Below, piece by piece: positions 1-13,000 of a DNA stretch of 64,000 nucleotides. The notes under the pieces were generated by a model, which was given only the letters and a program-made list of their open reading frames with translations, did no database searches and was not told where the DNA came from. How positions within the stretch are numbered: the first letter of the stretch is position 1; every line of letters begins with the position of its first letter. The position numbers were made by a program, and so were the translations under genes. The stretch is from Chimonanthus salicifolius. Lineage: Eukaryota; Streptophyta; Magnoliopsida; Laurales; Calycanthaceae. The stretch spans positions 29,184,869 through 29,248,868 of the forward strand of contig CM023533.1 in NCBI GenBank assembly GCA_013350335.1, read 5' to 3'.

Positions 1-163
1 TGTGAAAGCCCCCCTATCCGCACACACCGGGTAAGTCGATGAGACCTTACTCTATACATATTCCCATGGGAAGTGGCCCTTTATTGGGGCTCCCATGGTT
101 TGAACCCAAGACCTCCCTCTAGAGATCTTGCTCTCAAACCAATTGAGATAACCCCTTGGGGTT
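1..163 (-). repeat. tRNA-derived SINE-like element, cut by the window edge
   Basis: Read on the minus strand, the segment starts near 163 with a GGTTATCTCAATTGGTTTGAG stretch that resembles a tRNA A box. It continues to TGGGTTCAAACC near 112-101, which resembles a B box. This internal pol III promoter layout is typical of tRNA-derived SINEs. A related 3' part appears at 12870-13020. The distal end may lie outside the window. A relic of a real tRNA gene is less likely because no cloverleaf could be folded by eye. Confidence 0.5.
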
Positions 164-3100
164 TCTTAGAACACACTATCAACTTACAACCAGTGATATC
201 CTCGTGTGTAACCCAACTACATTAGGTTTGAATTAGCAACGTGATAATTAAAATTTCAAAATGTAAGGACCAATTTCACAAGCTAAAAACCATTAAAATT
301 TGCCCACATTAATCGGCCAAGATTGGATATTTCCTAAAACTAAATGCTTACAAAGCTACACTCCAAAGTCAGACATAAAATAAAATAAAATAGAAGGGGA
401 GAGAGAGAGAGAGAGAGATGGAACTCATGAATCTTGTTCAAGGGATTATTGGGGTATATTTTATTTCTCATTTCCTAAGTTGCATGGGTACCGGTGTGAG
501 TGTTGGTGCTTGCCCATGGGTGCTTGGTGTCAGACTTAGCAAACGAAACAAAATTAGGACACAGAGACATAGCAACATATTTAAATAAATTTAAATCTAC
601 AAGTATTTTAAATGAAAATAAGGTACAAAGATATCAATAATAAAAAAAAGTGTACTTGTGATGTTTTAAATAAATAAGTTACAACATATCAATAATTAAT
701 TAGGTTTTAAAAAGAGGAAAGTGTGGTAACACTTGAGTCATCTTGGAAAACCATGTTAAAAAGTAATAAAAGAGTCAATGAAGAATGGGTGAGTGTCCAA
801 CATGGGTATGAGTGTCCAACACAAGTGTGTCACACAAGTTAAAGAATGAAGAGTCACGTGTAAAGTAGCTTATTATTACTACGAGGTGAATTCTAAGATG
901 GAGGTATTGCAAAATACGGATAAATTGTTTTCTTGTAGAGTTGCAGCTTCCTAGATTCACTCTTGCAGTATTTTTTTTTTCTGATGAGTCACTCTTGCAG
1001 TATTTTTTTTTAATATAATTTACTTTCACCATTGTCTCAAGACTAAGGTCGTTTTGGTTGTCTATACACATGTACAAACCATGTTAAATGGCATTCCTAA
1101 CCACAATGAGGATACCTTTAAATTCCTCAAATGCAAACATTTCTAATTTTACTTTACCCCACTTATCGATCTCAGCATATGGACCTTTATCACCATTTTT
1201 TATAAGGAGTGAGCAAGCAATTGCTCATAAAGCATTGAACTCCAAAGCAGAATCCATACTTGCGAACATTTCGCAGAAAGTAACAATAATATTGAGGGTT
1301 GAAACTTAAAAAAAAAAAAGAATTGAAAGGAGGTGTTGTTTATTGCCTTAGGAACTGGAGATCTCGACAAATTGTATTCATATAGCTTTGTTTTGTGTAC
1401 AACAACCACATGGTTACTTTTTTATTTCTTTGTGTTTTGTCTCCCTTCTTTCAGAAGGATTGTATTGTAGCTCTTAAATAAAAAACAATCCTTTGATCTT
1501 TCTTAAAAGAAAAGGAGACAATCATTATAGTGATTATTTGAAGCTAATCAATATTGTGAAGATGAAACCATAGTAATACAAACACATTAATAAATAATCC
1601 ACAGTACTTAATTCTTGCTTCTAAGCATTCCATAACCCGCTACTGCCTTCCAGGTCCCAACAGATCACTCATTCTCCTAGTACCTTGAAGTAACAAGCTT
1701 AGTTCTTCACACAAAGGTTGTCTCGAATCTTCTATATAGATTCACAAATCATCATAGATAGCAGTACATTCACTTTTTAAATTCCATAGAGCCACTATAA
1801 ATTGATCCTTACGTACTTGGTTAGAACAGTAAAATGGGTGCACCAAGAGTTACACCTAGTAATCAGTCCTAATTATTTTTTTCGTGTTATTTCAAACAAC
1901 CGTCGTAGCCTATGTATATCTGCCCAAAACGTACTTTGAATTCTTTTCAAATTTTCAGTTCTGCTATATTCAATTCCATATACCATGCAAGTGCATTACA
2001 CTGTCTTATAAAATGACCCTTCAATAAAAATGGCACTAAACTATTGTATAAGACTCCACTTGCTTGCTTCCATTTTACCCACCACAAACCAATCCTATTT
2101 GCATTATCATCACCAAGCACTCAATGACTTTCGCATCCAAAGAATTAAGATTGCACTGCGAATCCAACTGGTCTCCAATTTTGTCTACATCATGTTCACT
2201 ATTCCCAAAACCACGAAACATTAAACTCCACGTGTTAAATCTTTGTTCTGCTAATTTTAAATAGACTCAAAATCATTTCTTCAAGTACTTGTTTATAAGT
2301 AATTTCACTTCTTGACTACCAAATAGTATTAACTCATATTAGAGAATATCAAATTTTATTGGGTCATTCTAGTATCCAGCTCTTCATCTTGCCAAAGATC
2401 GATTCATAATGGAATACCAACATATCACAAAAACAGTATCCATGAATGCTACAGTCACTCTGATGAGGAGCATACAGCAGACATTCTATTCGCACACAGT
2501 TTCTGTGTTTTTCTTCTTTTTTATTTAGTTAAGTTGCTTAGTTTATTTTTAGAAGAGAATATTAGTGTAATTGCTTTTAGTTTCTTATTTGGGGGTAAGA
2601 TATATTATATGCTTGTAAGCTTAGAGAATATTGATTGAATGAAATAAAAATTGAAGCTTTCTTCCGGAAGCCTTGTGCGATGAAGAATACCTTGGTGGAA
2701 TCCAAGACTCGGTGGTGAGAAGCCAGGTACTCCTTTCTTCTCTTCTCTCTTTTCTCTTCTTTTTCTCTCTCTTTCTCTTCTTCTTTTTCCTTTAGCTTCC
2801 AACCAAGCCATACCCCTTTCATAACCCTTTCATAACCCCTTCCTAAATACCCATACCTTGTCGCCATTCCCCAATAGCCCACACCCTGCTGCACAAAACC
2901 CCCCATAGATCCATCCTTTACTGTTGGCAGCCTCTCTTTTCCCTTTCTCTGTTGTCGCTGCCCCTTTCTTGTGCCTTCTCGTGCTGTCACAACTCATCTG
3001 GGCCCTCCCCTACTCTCATTCCTCTCTTCCGTCCCTCTTTCTATTTTTCCCCTTTCCGTTCCTTATTTCTTTTCCATTCCTTCGCTGCCCTTCAAGCCAG

Positions 3101-4115
3101 TAAGCCTATCAGCCCCATATTAGTTCAATCAGTACCCATCTGTCCCCTTTCTCTGGTTCCATGTGCCTAACTTTCCAACTTATTAACCCATTAGCTATGA
3201 CTAAATGACCCGATATTCATTGGGATTGATTTGTTCCTTAGTATTTGCATGACTATGTGTGGTAAATTTTATATTATTTAATTGCAAATATTAATTGAAA
3301 TTTCATTTCAGCCCATTTTAGTTTTAAAGTGCATTATTTTCATCCCCTTTTAATTTTTAGGGAACCACATTGTTACCCTATCCCTTGTCCTGCATCACAC
3401 TCCCCTTTTGCATCTCTAAATTTGTATGGAAACAAACAAAATTCCGAGCATTCAATGACACTCACTAACTTCACCTACCCTTGCAACAAACTCCTACCCT
3501 TTATGCTACATGAACTCTTTGAAATGGTTTTCTTGCCACTTAGAGACATCTCCAGATTAGATACTTAATGAATGCTACAAGTGCTAACTTAACATAGGCT
3601 TGCATGGAAAGAAAGAAAAATTCATCCCACCTTTTTCTTGAAAAATCTAACTAAAATATTAAAATGTTTACCTTTTGATTATGAGTGACTGGAATTTGTT
3701 ATTAAATTTTTAATATTTCATATCAACATGTTGTTTTTATTTTAAGTAATTTTTATGAAAATTTATTCAAATATCAAACCAAATCCATGAATCCTTTGTT
3801 TTGGGATTTACTGAATCAGACACTTTCTGCCCCTCTCAAATCCATATACCAGTTCCAATGCAACTCAACCCTCACGTTCTCAGTATAAAACTCAACCAAG
3901 TGGTTGCTGAGGAACTTGTTCATTACCATTCGATCAAATTGCATTTCAGCTTAAATCAAGATCTAATGGATTGCTATACTCTGAATTGTTATTAAAGTCC
4001 ACCACGAAAAAAACGTAAAAGGTAAATCCATCATCTATTTTCACATCACCACTCAGATTTAAGCACAAATGCAGCATAATTTCAAACAAAAACAGAAGAA
4101 ACCCAGATCAAATAC
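164..4115. other. No confident gene; probable intron of the methyltransferase gene to the right
   Basis: This stretch lies 3' of the first exon at 4116-4733 and is probably part of its first intron. I looked on the minus strand for the second half of the FkbM domain and did not find it. A (GA)n microsatellite sits at about 401-418, and a C/T-rich tract spans about 2725-2790. At 1088-1300 the minus strand reads protein-like for about 60 codons with one internal stop; I do not recognise the product and treat it as a possible relic. No other feature was seen. Confidence 0.4.
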
Positions 4116-4733
4116 CTTATGGAAAGTGATATTCCCATGCCGATCCGATGCGGCAGCCGCAAACAACGTGACAAGAGATCCTGCGCGATTCAAGAAAACC
4201 CCATCACAGATCCTCTGCAAATTCTCGAAAACTGGCTCAAAAGCCAGAACCCTAAATCCCATAGCAGTAGCGGCGAATGTCGCCATTCCGACATTCGCAC
4301 CAACATCCACAACAATTCCATCTCCACCCCGGGCTCTGACCTTCTCCAGTACCTCCTGTATGGTAACGGAGATGTCGGGTTTGCGAAAGGGCTTGTTCTT
4401 GAGCATCCGAACAATGTTCTTGTGGGGCTTGTCGGGAAGAGAACCGAAATCGGAGAGAGAGAAGAGGAAAGGGTGTCGGACGCCTTCAACGAGGTTGGCG
4501 AAGACGGGGGAGGCTTGGGGCCATTTCTGACAATCCAAAGGTTGGATGGGGTAGTTTCTGGAGATGGGATTTAGGGTGTGGAAGGAGATGGTGTTGCTCA
4601 GGTTGTTGGCGTTAGGATTTGAGAATCGGAAGAAGAAGAGAAAGAGGAGAAGGAAAAGGGCAATTGGAAAAAAGAGTCTGAGCTTTTGGGAATTGAGAAG
4701 TGAGGACCTTTCTCTTTTCCAGGCATTAGCCAT
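4116..4733 (-). CDS. FkbM-type SAM-dependent methyltransferase, first exon (partial)
   Basis: The ATG is at 4733 and the frame is open for 206 codons to K206, followed by a GT donor at 4115-4114 (AAG|GTATTT, phase 0). Residues about 19-37 form one hydrophobic segment with basic residues before it, as in a type II signal anchor, so the catalytic part would face the Golgi or ER lumen. Residues about 138-150 contain VDVGANVG, the SAM-binding glycine motif, and FEP follows about 25 residues later, as in the FkbM methyltransferase fold (Methyltransf_21). The second half of the domain is missing. Its exons are not visible down to position 1, so they probably lie beyond the left edge after a first intron longer than 4 kb. 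The natural substrate is unknown. A solitary broken exon cannot be excluded, but the frame is clean and the donor is good. Confidence 0.75.
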
Positions 4734-6786
4734 GAGAATGTGACACAGATACGTCTAGCGAATGCGAAGTGATGAAAACCCAGATTGCAAATCAAATCTG
4801 TCTCTCTCTCTCCTGCCTGCAATTGAACTGGATCTCTGCTTCAGTGTTTGGTGTTTTTTCTTTCATTAATATATATATATATATTTCAAAACTAAATAGT
4901 ACATGCCTTGCTTTGGTCCATTTCTCTTTTTTTTTTTAAAAAATTAATAATAAATAATGTAAAAAATATTTGCTTGTGAATTAAAAGTAGACTGCGTATG
5001 CATCCAATTTTTATTATAAAATTCAATGCATATTGTCACACCTCGCCCTAACACCGACATGTCACTGTCCGTCCGTCACATGATGGATGCGTTAATTTTT
5101 TTTTTTTTTCTAAATAAACTCTCAAGTATTCCAATCTCATTCACAAATGATTTTCATCTTTACACGGATAAAATTGGTCACTATCCTAATGCGGGTATAC
5201 TCTTTAAGAAAACACAAGTTTTAGTGAACTTTTCATTTTGTCTTTATCCATCCGTACGGATTTTAGTGGACTTTCAAAAATCAGTTCATTGGATCGATGA
5301 AATCAGTGCACCAACCGGATCACTTTTCTTAAATTTCTATTTCCAATTGATTCGGTCGGTTCGGTGCACCGAGCCAGTGAACTGATTTCTGAAAGTTCAC
5401 TAAAATCTATACAGATAGATGTGGACAAAATGAAAAGTTCATTAAAACTCGTGTCTCTTAAAAGAGTATACCCGTATTAAGACGGGCACCTGAGTAAAAT
5501 CTAATACTTCTAAGTTCAGTACACACTCAAGAATCTAAAATGTCTAAGCTTCTTCTGACCACTTTCGGATGGTGTCTGATCTCTACTGACCATAAAAGAA
5601 ACCAGCCAGTCGATCTCTAAGACCTTCAAGTTAAGACTCGGTGCCATATTCAGGAGCATCCATCTATCGTCCGAAAACATCTTCAGATTAAAAAAAAAAA
5701 CGTTTGCTGATTTTGACCAATTTTTTAATAAAATTTTACTCATTTGTAATTTCTTTAAATTTAATTTTAATGTCTATAGTTGTTTCGATCATTTGATGAA
5801 TAAAAGTTAAACAGGAAAGAAAGAATTCTCACATGCAACTTTGTGATCTTATATTGTATAATGTATCAAACTAATTAAATTATATTAAATAAAATATGAT
5901 TATGAAATTAAAGTTTTGAATTTTAAAAAAATTCATATAAAGTGTTTGCTAATATAACTTTCCATTTTTTAGAATGAAGTTTTTAATAGACGTACCTTTT
6001 CATACCACAATTTTTGATATAAATGGTCTCATACTCTTAAAAAGGACTTTTTTGAATAAAAATATATTCATAATAGATTTTTCCATTTTACTATTTTGAT
6101 ATACATTATTTACAAAGAATTAAAAGCATTCCTGCCGATGGATACAACTGTATCAACTTTTACCTATTGTATCACCAGCAATGGAGACAGCCAAACCAAA
6201 TCTACGGAGCACAAGCAGAAACAATGGATTTCACATGTAAGGAAAAGGCTTTCATGCCAAAGCTCCTTTTCTCTTACCCAGTGATGTAGGTTTAGGACAA
6301 ATAAATTTGCTAATGCATTTGTCCGGGCCAAAATTAAACTTTTGATTACCTCCACATATGTCCGCATCACCAAGTGTAACAAATATCGGTGAGATTTTGG
6401 TTTTTTTCACTTTTTATTTTTATTTTTTATTATTGAAACAAACTGGGAGTTAAATTGGTTGTATTTGAAATTCATGTCCTAGTTCAGATGAGTTTCTTTT
6501 TTTCCACTGATTGTTTTAGTGATAAATTATCATTTAGATGTATAGAGAATGAGTCCATCCATCTTCCTAGGCATCCAAGCCTAGAAATCATAAGTGCCAA
6601 GTCAACATGTTTTGACACAACAAGCCAAATTGATCTAAGGAATGATTCTGAATTCCCCAAACAACAATTGAGAGTCAATTAAAGAGCAATGGATGGCAAC
6701 CATTAAGAAACAGCAAACTTGAAACTGGATTATCAATATATGTACAAGTATCCCTATGTCACTATGCACTAATCAATGAGTGTGAT
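4734..6786. other. Intergenic region without a gene
   Basis: This lies between the methyltransferase start and the 3' side of the MAPKKK gene. It holds a short (TA)n tract at about 4867-4884 in the presumed methyltransferase promoter and the foldback MITE at 5176-5490. Nothing else was recognised; the small open frames lack coding character. Confidence 0.5.
5176..5490. mobile_element. Foldback MITE with long inverted arms
   Basis: The two halves are imperfect reverse complements over roughly 130 bp each. Matching pieces include GGGTATACTCTTT at about 5193 against AAAAGAGTATACCC at about 5460, and TTTTAGTGAAC/CTTTTCATTTTGTC on the left against GACAAAATGAAAAGTTCA on the right. The ends read GGTCACTATCCTAAT and ATTAAGACGGGCACC (inverted GGTGCCCGTCTTAAT). 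A second member with the same kind of ends is at 57245-57517. There is no coding capacity. The superfamily is unclear because no target duplication was resolved. Confidence 0.75.
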
Positions 6787-7060
6787 TTACAGATTGTACA
6801 ATGTCGCTCGTGTATGCTGATTGTCAGGGAGAAGAATGAAAAAATTCCAAAATTGCAACAGTATTTTGATCAAAATTGGGTTGTACATACACCAAATATT
6901 GCGGCCAAGCGCTGAAGCACTAAACAAACAGAGCAGGGTTGTCCAGGCAATCCAAAATTCACTGAAGATGATGAAGCACCCTTGACTGGAAGACACATTG
7001 GTTGACAGAACATGAGAACTTTTGTCGCAAATCCATTGGATCATCATATATCTTTGGAGT

Positions 7061-10000
7061 TCAATCAAACAATCTGAAAATGGATTTGGTACTTCCCCTT
7101 CCATTATGGTGATCAGAAAGAGGATGTAAACAACTCTTTCCAGCTCCTGGATGTATTCCATACAGATCATTTGAGTGACTGGATTCCATGTGCTGGTGAT
7201 CTGAATGGGGATGGGGAGGAGATAAACGAGGAATTTTCTCAAGGTAGAGTGATGAGAATGGCCTGAGGCTGCTGTGTGTTCTGAAGTTTCAGAATATGAT
7301 TGGCCAGTCTCACTGGATAAAACAACAATGTGAATGATGCCAGATTCAGTGATCAAACAAAAGCAAAAATGGAAGCAGATACCGATTTTAGTGAAATTGA
7401 ATATTGTCATTATTTTAAGTTAAAACATAGAACTTAAAAGAACAAGATCAAAACAGATTTTAGTTTATATTGAGGTGCATGCTTGCCACATCCACATGTA
7501 TATTGGAAGCTTGCACTAGTAGAGATTGTCATACTAAGTATGTCACAGAATTATTTCTAACCCCAAACACGATAGAGTTGAATAGTTTCTCGAAGAAAAA
7601 TTGCAGAAAAGACTCACCCATTTGATGACTGCATTCCATGGCTGTCCTGTGTCAAACTATCCTGCTCTCTTGGAGGCTGGGTCGTATCCAGTTGATGAAT
7701 CCTATCCTGTATAATGTTATAATAAAACATACATTTTTCACAGATGGTTGAAAATTGGAAAAGAGCTGTAAAAGTAAAACTCAAGATTTACCATCAGTTT
7801 CATTTGTGAAATTGCCGGTGTGCAACCATGCACGTCAAGATGGTGGGAGTTTTCACAAAAGGATGCTCAAGTAACTTCACCGCTGAAGGCCTGTCTGCTC
7901 GATTCCTTGTGAAGCAAAAATGTAGGAAGTTTTGACCTTCAACAGACAATGTATCAGGTATAAGAGGGGACTCGTTTCTTAAAACCTTAAACATTGCTGC
8001 AGCCTGGACCAAAATATGATCGCCAAAACCAATTTAAGTTAAAAAATTGGAAAATAAAGTATCCTAACCAGTAAGACCATGAAGGGGAAAAAGACAACAA
8101 CATCCTTGCCATTTGGCGATAAGAACTTAGATGCAAGGCAATAACACAGATCCTAGATACTCTTTTAACAGCATGGTTGTTCACTGTCATTAGCTTCCAA
8201 GAGAAAATGACCGGAAAGAAAAAGTTGGAAGCTGTTACTAAACTTTTCAGTGAAACAACGAGGTTTGTCTCACTTCACCAGGAACAATTCAAAATTACCT
8301 TCCACACTTCATGATAAGTAGGATAGAGAAAGAATTCAAAGCTCATTTTAGTGGCCTAATCTCTGCTTCGTCTGAGACCTCAAACAGCAAGAATTATGGA
8401 TCGGGGTTAGGTAGAAACACACTCTTATAAAACTCAGGTGGCTAGGGGGTTCAATCCTAGCCCGGCTGGAGTTAAATTCAGGTCAAGTTTTTGAGCCCAG
8501 GCCACAATCCATAATTAAAATGGACCAGGTTATCTTGCCCATATTTCAGGTTGGGTTAGTCAGGTTTAGGTTGGCCCTCACACCGCAGCCCTGTTTCATG
8601 GTTGTTAGTACTTGGTTGATACGCTTGGCCAGTGGTGCCTTCTCCAGCTTCATTGCCGCCAAATCTATCCTCAAGATCCTACATTGCATCGCCATGCACC
8701 TCATGGAGGGAGCAGATTGCACACCCAGAGAAGTATGCTGAACCCAGCTCTGAGCCCGAATTAAGGACCCTAAACTCTACCACTACGCCATCTTTCTCGG
8801 ATAATGTATTAGCTGCCTCAGTTGTCGTTGATTCTGCTGTCAAGAATGCCAAGGAGCCTTCGAAGCATGTCTTCCACATTGTTACTGATAAGATGAACCT
8901 TGGTGCAACGCAGGTCATGTTCAAGATGCAGGAACGGTTGGTGCCCACGTTCAAATTTCTAAACTCTTCCTATGTTCCTGTGCTTAGCTAGAATCAGCAA
9001 ACTTGCAGAGGTTCTACTTTGAAAACAGGCTCGAGAATGCAACAAATACACAATTTGTAATATTTACAACAGCTTGTTAATCTCTTGTTTTCTAATGTAG
9101 TACCCACCCCTCCCCCCCCTTCCTCTCCTTGGAATAAAGTTTGCTATCATGTCAAAATAACAATAACGACAATAATAAATCATAAAGAAGATTCTCAAGT
9201 TCCTCCAAAACTTCATAAGATCAACAAGACAATCACACCACCAAAACCATGCACAAGTTGAATAAATGCTTTAAAATTCTTGACACAATTAACTAACCAG
9301 CATATGGTCATTTAAGTGCTTACCCCTTCCAACTCGCTCCAAGGAGGTTTCCCTGTAATCATCTCAACAATAGTACAACCTAAACTCCAAATGTCAACTG
9401 CAGCATCATAGCCATCAATCTTTCAGCATCGTACCATGCATGACCTGCAAGAAAGAGCTTGGTGTCTTAAGGAGAGGTAAGTCAAATTTGATGTCAGCAT
9501 GAGACAGGAACAAGAGTAAACCTCAGGAGCCATCCAATGAGGACTTCCCTTCATTGAAAGTGCAGAAGCTCGTCCACTAAGCTGAAGACAAACAAATATA
9601 CCAAAATGCATGTCAAGACTCTGGAGATATTCATCTTCTTTCGAGAGAAAGAGAGAGAGAGAGAGGATATAATAACAGTACACCTAGTTCCATAGAAAAG
9701 ATTAGGATATCTGTTGCCCATCCACTTCAATAAGTCAAACTCCAAATCCCGCACTCCCAGTACCATCTCTTAAACTACTCCAAAACTTAGTGACTTCATC
9801 CCAACAAGATCCAAAGAACCTGCGTGGCTGTATCAATGGCATCTTCCCCCATTTTAGTTTGATTTGTCAAAAAATTCTTGGAGCAATTCAAATTAGTGGT
9901 GTTTGTTGAATCCTAAAAGCCTCCCACCTAACAAAAAAAACCCTCTTAAAACAAGTTCTCCAATTAGCAATTGAACTCAATTTGACCTCTTAATTATGTA

Positions 10001-13000
10001 CTCACCCTATTTTGGTTTTCCATCATATTTTTTTTCCATCTGCCTTCTAAAAGAATGTGTTATTTGTTGTAAACAGATTTATTAAAATGATTACGTATGC
10101 ATGGGCTTAGCCCACACACTTGATTTATATCCCTATGCAGGGCCCACTTTGGCCCCATAAAAATGTGATTATTGGAAAGGTCTTTTGCTTGAAAATCACA
10201 CCCCCCAAATATTGCCTTGATTGGAATAATGAAAGAAGTAATGTTTCTTAAGCTTTCAAATTTCAACCACTTCAAATAAATTTTCATTCCAGTTTTTGTG
10301 GCTTCTAAAAATATAGCGTGATCAAGGTGATTTTTGGTGAGCTCATATTCAAATATAGACCTTTCCAGTGGACTCATGCCGATTAGCATTGTGGGCTTGA
10401 CATATGGATGCACATTGTATTACCCCATGCCCTCTTATTAGATTTATTTACATGTGCGGCTAGATTTCCTTCAAAGCATGTTCACATAAACATGGAGAAT
10501 TTATGACCAAGGTCCCTAGGGAGAAACCCAATGGGCATTTCAAAGCTGTCAATTTTCAACACCTTCCACACATGGAAATAAGAAGAAAATCATTTCATCT
10601 ATGTAATCATTTCACATTGCTTCTCTTTGTTGTATGAATTATTGGATGCCCATTTAAGAAGTTCTACTCACATGTTTTGCCATCCCAAAGTCTGCCAGCT
10701 TAACAACTCCAGCTGAGTCAACAAGCAAATTTGCTGCTTTAATATCCCTACGAGAAACAATGAGCAAAATATAAGCAGTATGCTGATTTTTTTCAACAAA
10801 AACTGACAGAAGAAGCACCTGTGAATCATTTTTCTGCTATGCAAATAAGCCAACCCAGAGAGTATGTGACGAGTGAAATTCCGAACCACGGATTCTGTCA
10901 TGGATCCACAATGATCTCGAATATATTTATTAATTGAGCCAGGGTGGACATACTCCAAATATATGTAGAAGTGATCATCAACCTGCAAATATTTCCCATA
11001 AAAGGAAAAAAATTAATTACTCTTCCTCGTGAACAGAGAATAGGCACTTAGTGCTAAAGTCATCAAATGTAACTATAATAGTAATAACAAAACTAATGTC
11101 TGTAATAATAATAGCATTAACAATAAAAAGATTAGAAGAAGAAAATACTGACTGTTTCAGTCCCATAATACTGCACAATGTTCTGATGTTTTAACTGACT
11201 AAGAACCTTTATTTCCTGTTACAAAACAAAGAGGGTTAAACTGCCAAAGAAACTTGTGAATTTGTTCTGTTCAATTGAACACATTCCCAGGATACAAACA
11301 ATTGTTGATTTGGAGCATAGAAGGGACTTAGAAAACTAACCTGCTCCAATTGCTGCATACTTTCAACAGATTTTGGATCATCAGGAATAAGATTGACTTC
11401 TTTCATTGCACACAAGGCTCCAGTCTCCCTGTTGAAGATGGAAATGCATAAAGAAATGTTCAGAGAAGCACAAAGAAATTCATAAAGAGAGCTCCAGCAT
11501 ACCTGTTGGTGGCAACATAAACATTTCCAAATGTTCCACTGCCAATAAGCTTCCCTTTCTTCCACTGGCTTCTCATTGATGACACCTCTGATTTCACTGC
11601 AAAATCTGGTGAAGAAGGCATCATAGCTACTGGAGGAAGGGGTAGTGGGTGGACAGCAACAGTGCCAACGGTAGAGGCAGTTCCACTAAGATTCTTGGAT
11701 TTTTTACCATTCACAAATTTCTCTGGTGAAGTGTGAGCAAATAACTGAATATCTGTGGCTGGGAACTCGGGAGCAGACCAAACTTGAGGCCCTTGATAAG
11801 ACATGAAAGGTGATGGAAAAATATCTCCTGTGCTCATTCTTTGAGGGCTGCGACCAGGACTTGAGAAAGCGCTAATTGGAAAACTGTTGGCAGGAACCTT
11901 CTGCCTGAAGTCGCTCTGAATTTGCTGAACAGATTCTCCCATGGCCTTTTTCCCACGATTCAATGGAGATTGAAATGATGGCCTATAAATATTGACAGAA
12001 AAATAAGGAAAATATCAAGAATAAATGGAAAAGGAAAAGGGTGATTTTTTAAGAATAAAACATGCTAGATTCAATTTGTTCTGGTACATGTAGATCGGCA
12101 ATTCAGTACTTTCAGTTGTCAAAAGTTTCAAACTACCCTTTTACTATATGAAGAAACTAAATGTTTTGAAGTCGAAAAACTAAGCTAAATTATTTTTTAT
12201 TAGCATTTGAGCATTCACATATTTTCTTCAAGCAACACACGTTACCTAAGTTGTTCAAGAACTTGGGTTGGTTGGGTTGGTTTCAGGTTGGTCATAGGTA
12301 ATAATGATCTAGGGTGCAAATTGGGTCAGATGGAAAATGGACCTGCTTGTACCTGACCCGGATATAACTAGGATTAGGTCAAAGATCATGGAGTTTGGAG
12401 TTGGGTTAGTTCCATGTTTTGAACTTTGAAGACCCAAGATTTTCTTGGAGTTGGGTTGGGTTAAGCGCAGAGAGAGAGAGAGATGAGAGGAGAGTCAACG
12501 CAGTTATTTTAATATTATAAATAACATTTTTAAATATATTACATAAAGACAATTTATAAATCCTAATTGTCTCTCCAATGCAATTCTATAAAGATATTTT
12601 ATTTCATCTTTAGACCTCTTTAATTTCAATGTTTATTTAACCAAATTTGAGTCTTCTAGTGAGACTTTACATTTTATTTCTTCCATTTTTGGGATCTATA
12701 ATAGATTTTTTTTTCCTCTATGGTTGTTGGGTGCTTTTGGCAATCAATTTAAAAGTCAAGGATTACTGGTCAAAAAATAAAAAATAAAAATTCAGTTTCT
12801 CGAGCTCGGTTCTGGAGTCTCGGGTATTTTTCTCAACTAAAATCAGTTCTCAAAAAGGCATATATTTCAGATATCTTTTTTTAATCACTAAGGTGTGGCT
12901 TCCGACTAATCTTCGGGGCAAATGAAGTCTCTCTACCTACACACCAGGTAAATCTACTGAGAGTAGTCCTTTGAGGTGGAGTGGAACCCACACCAGCACC

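Noticed and set aside
1088..1309. Opposing open frames and a protein-like stretch on the minus strand
   Set aside because: One internal stop and no family recognised; kept only as a note in the region entry.
2577..2990. Minus-strand open frame of 137 codons
   Set aside because: It reads through a C/T-rich low-complexity tract and gives K/R/E-rich sequence without a domain.
10060..10413. 117-codon minus-strand open frame in MAPKKK5 intron 6
   Set aside because: It lies wholly within an intron, has no recognisable motif, and its flanks do not resemble exon borders.
11460..11963. MAPKKK5 start codon within exon 2
   Set aside because: The exon has a proper acceptor at 11984-11983 and joins in phase to a family-like N-terminal exon at 16683-17161.
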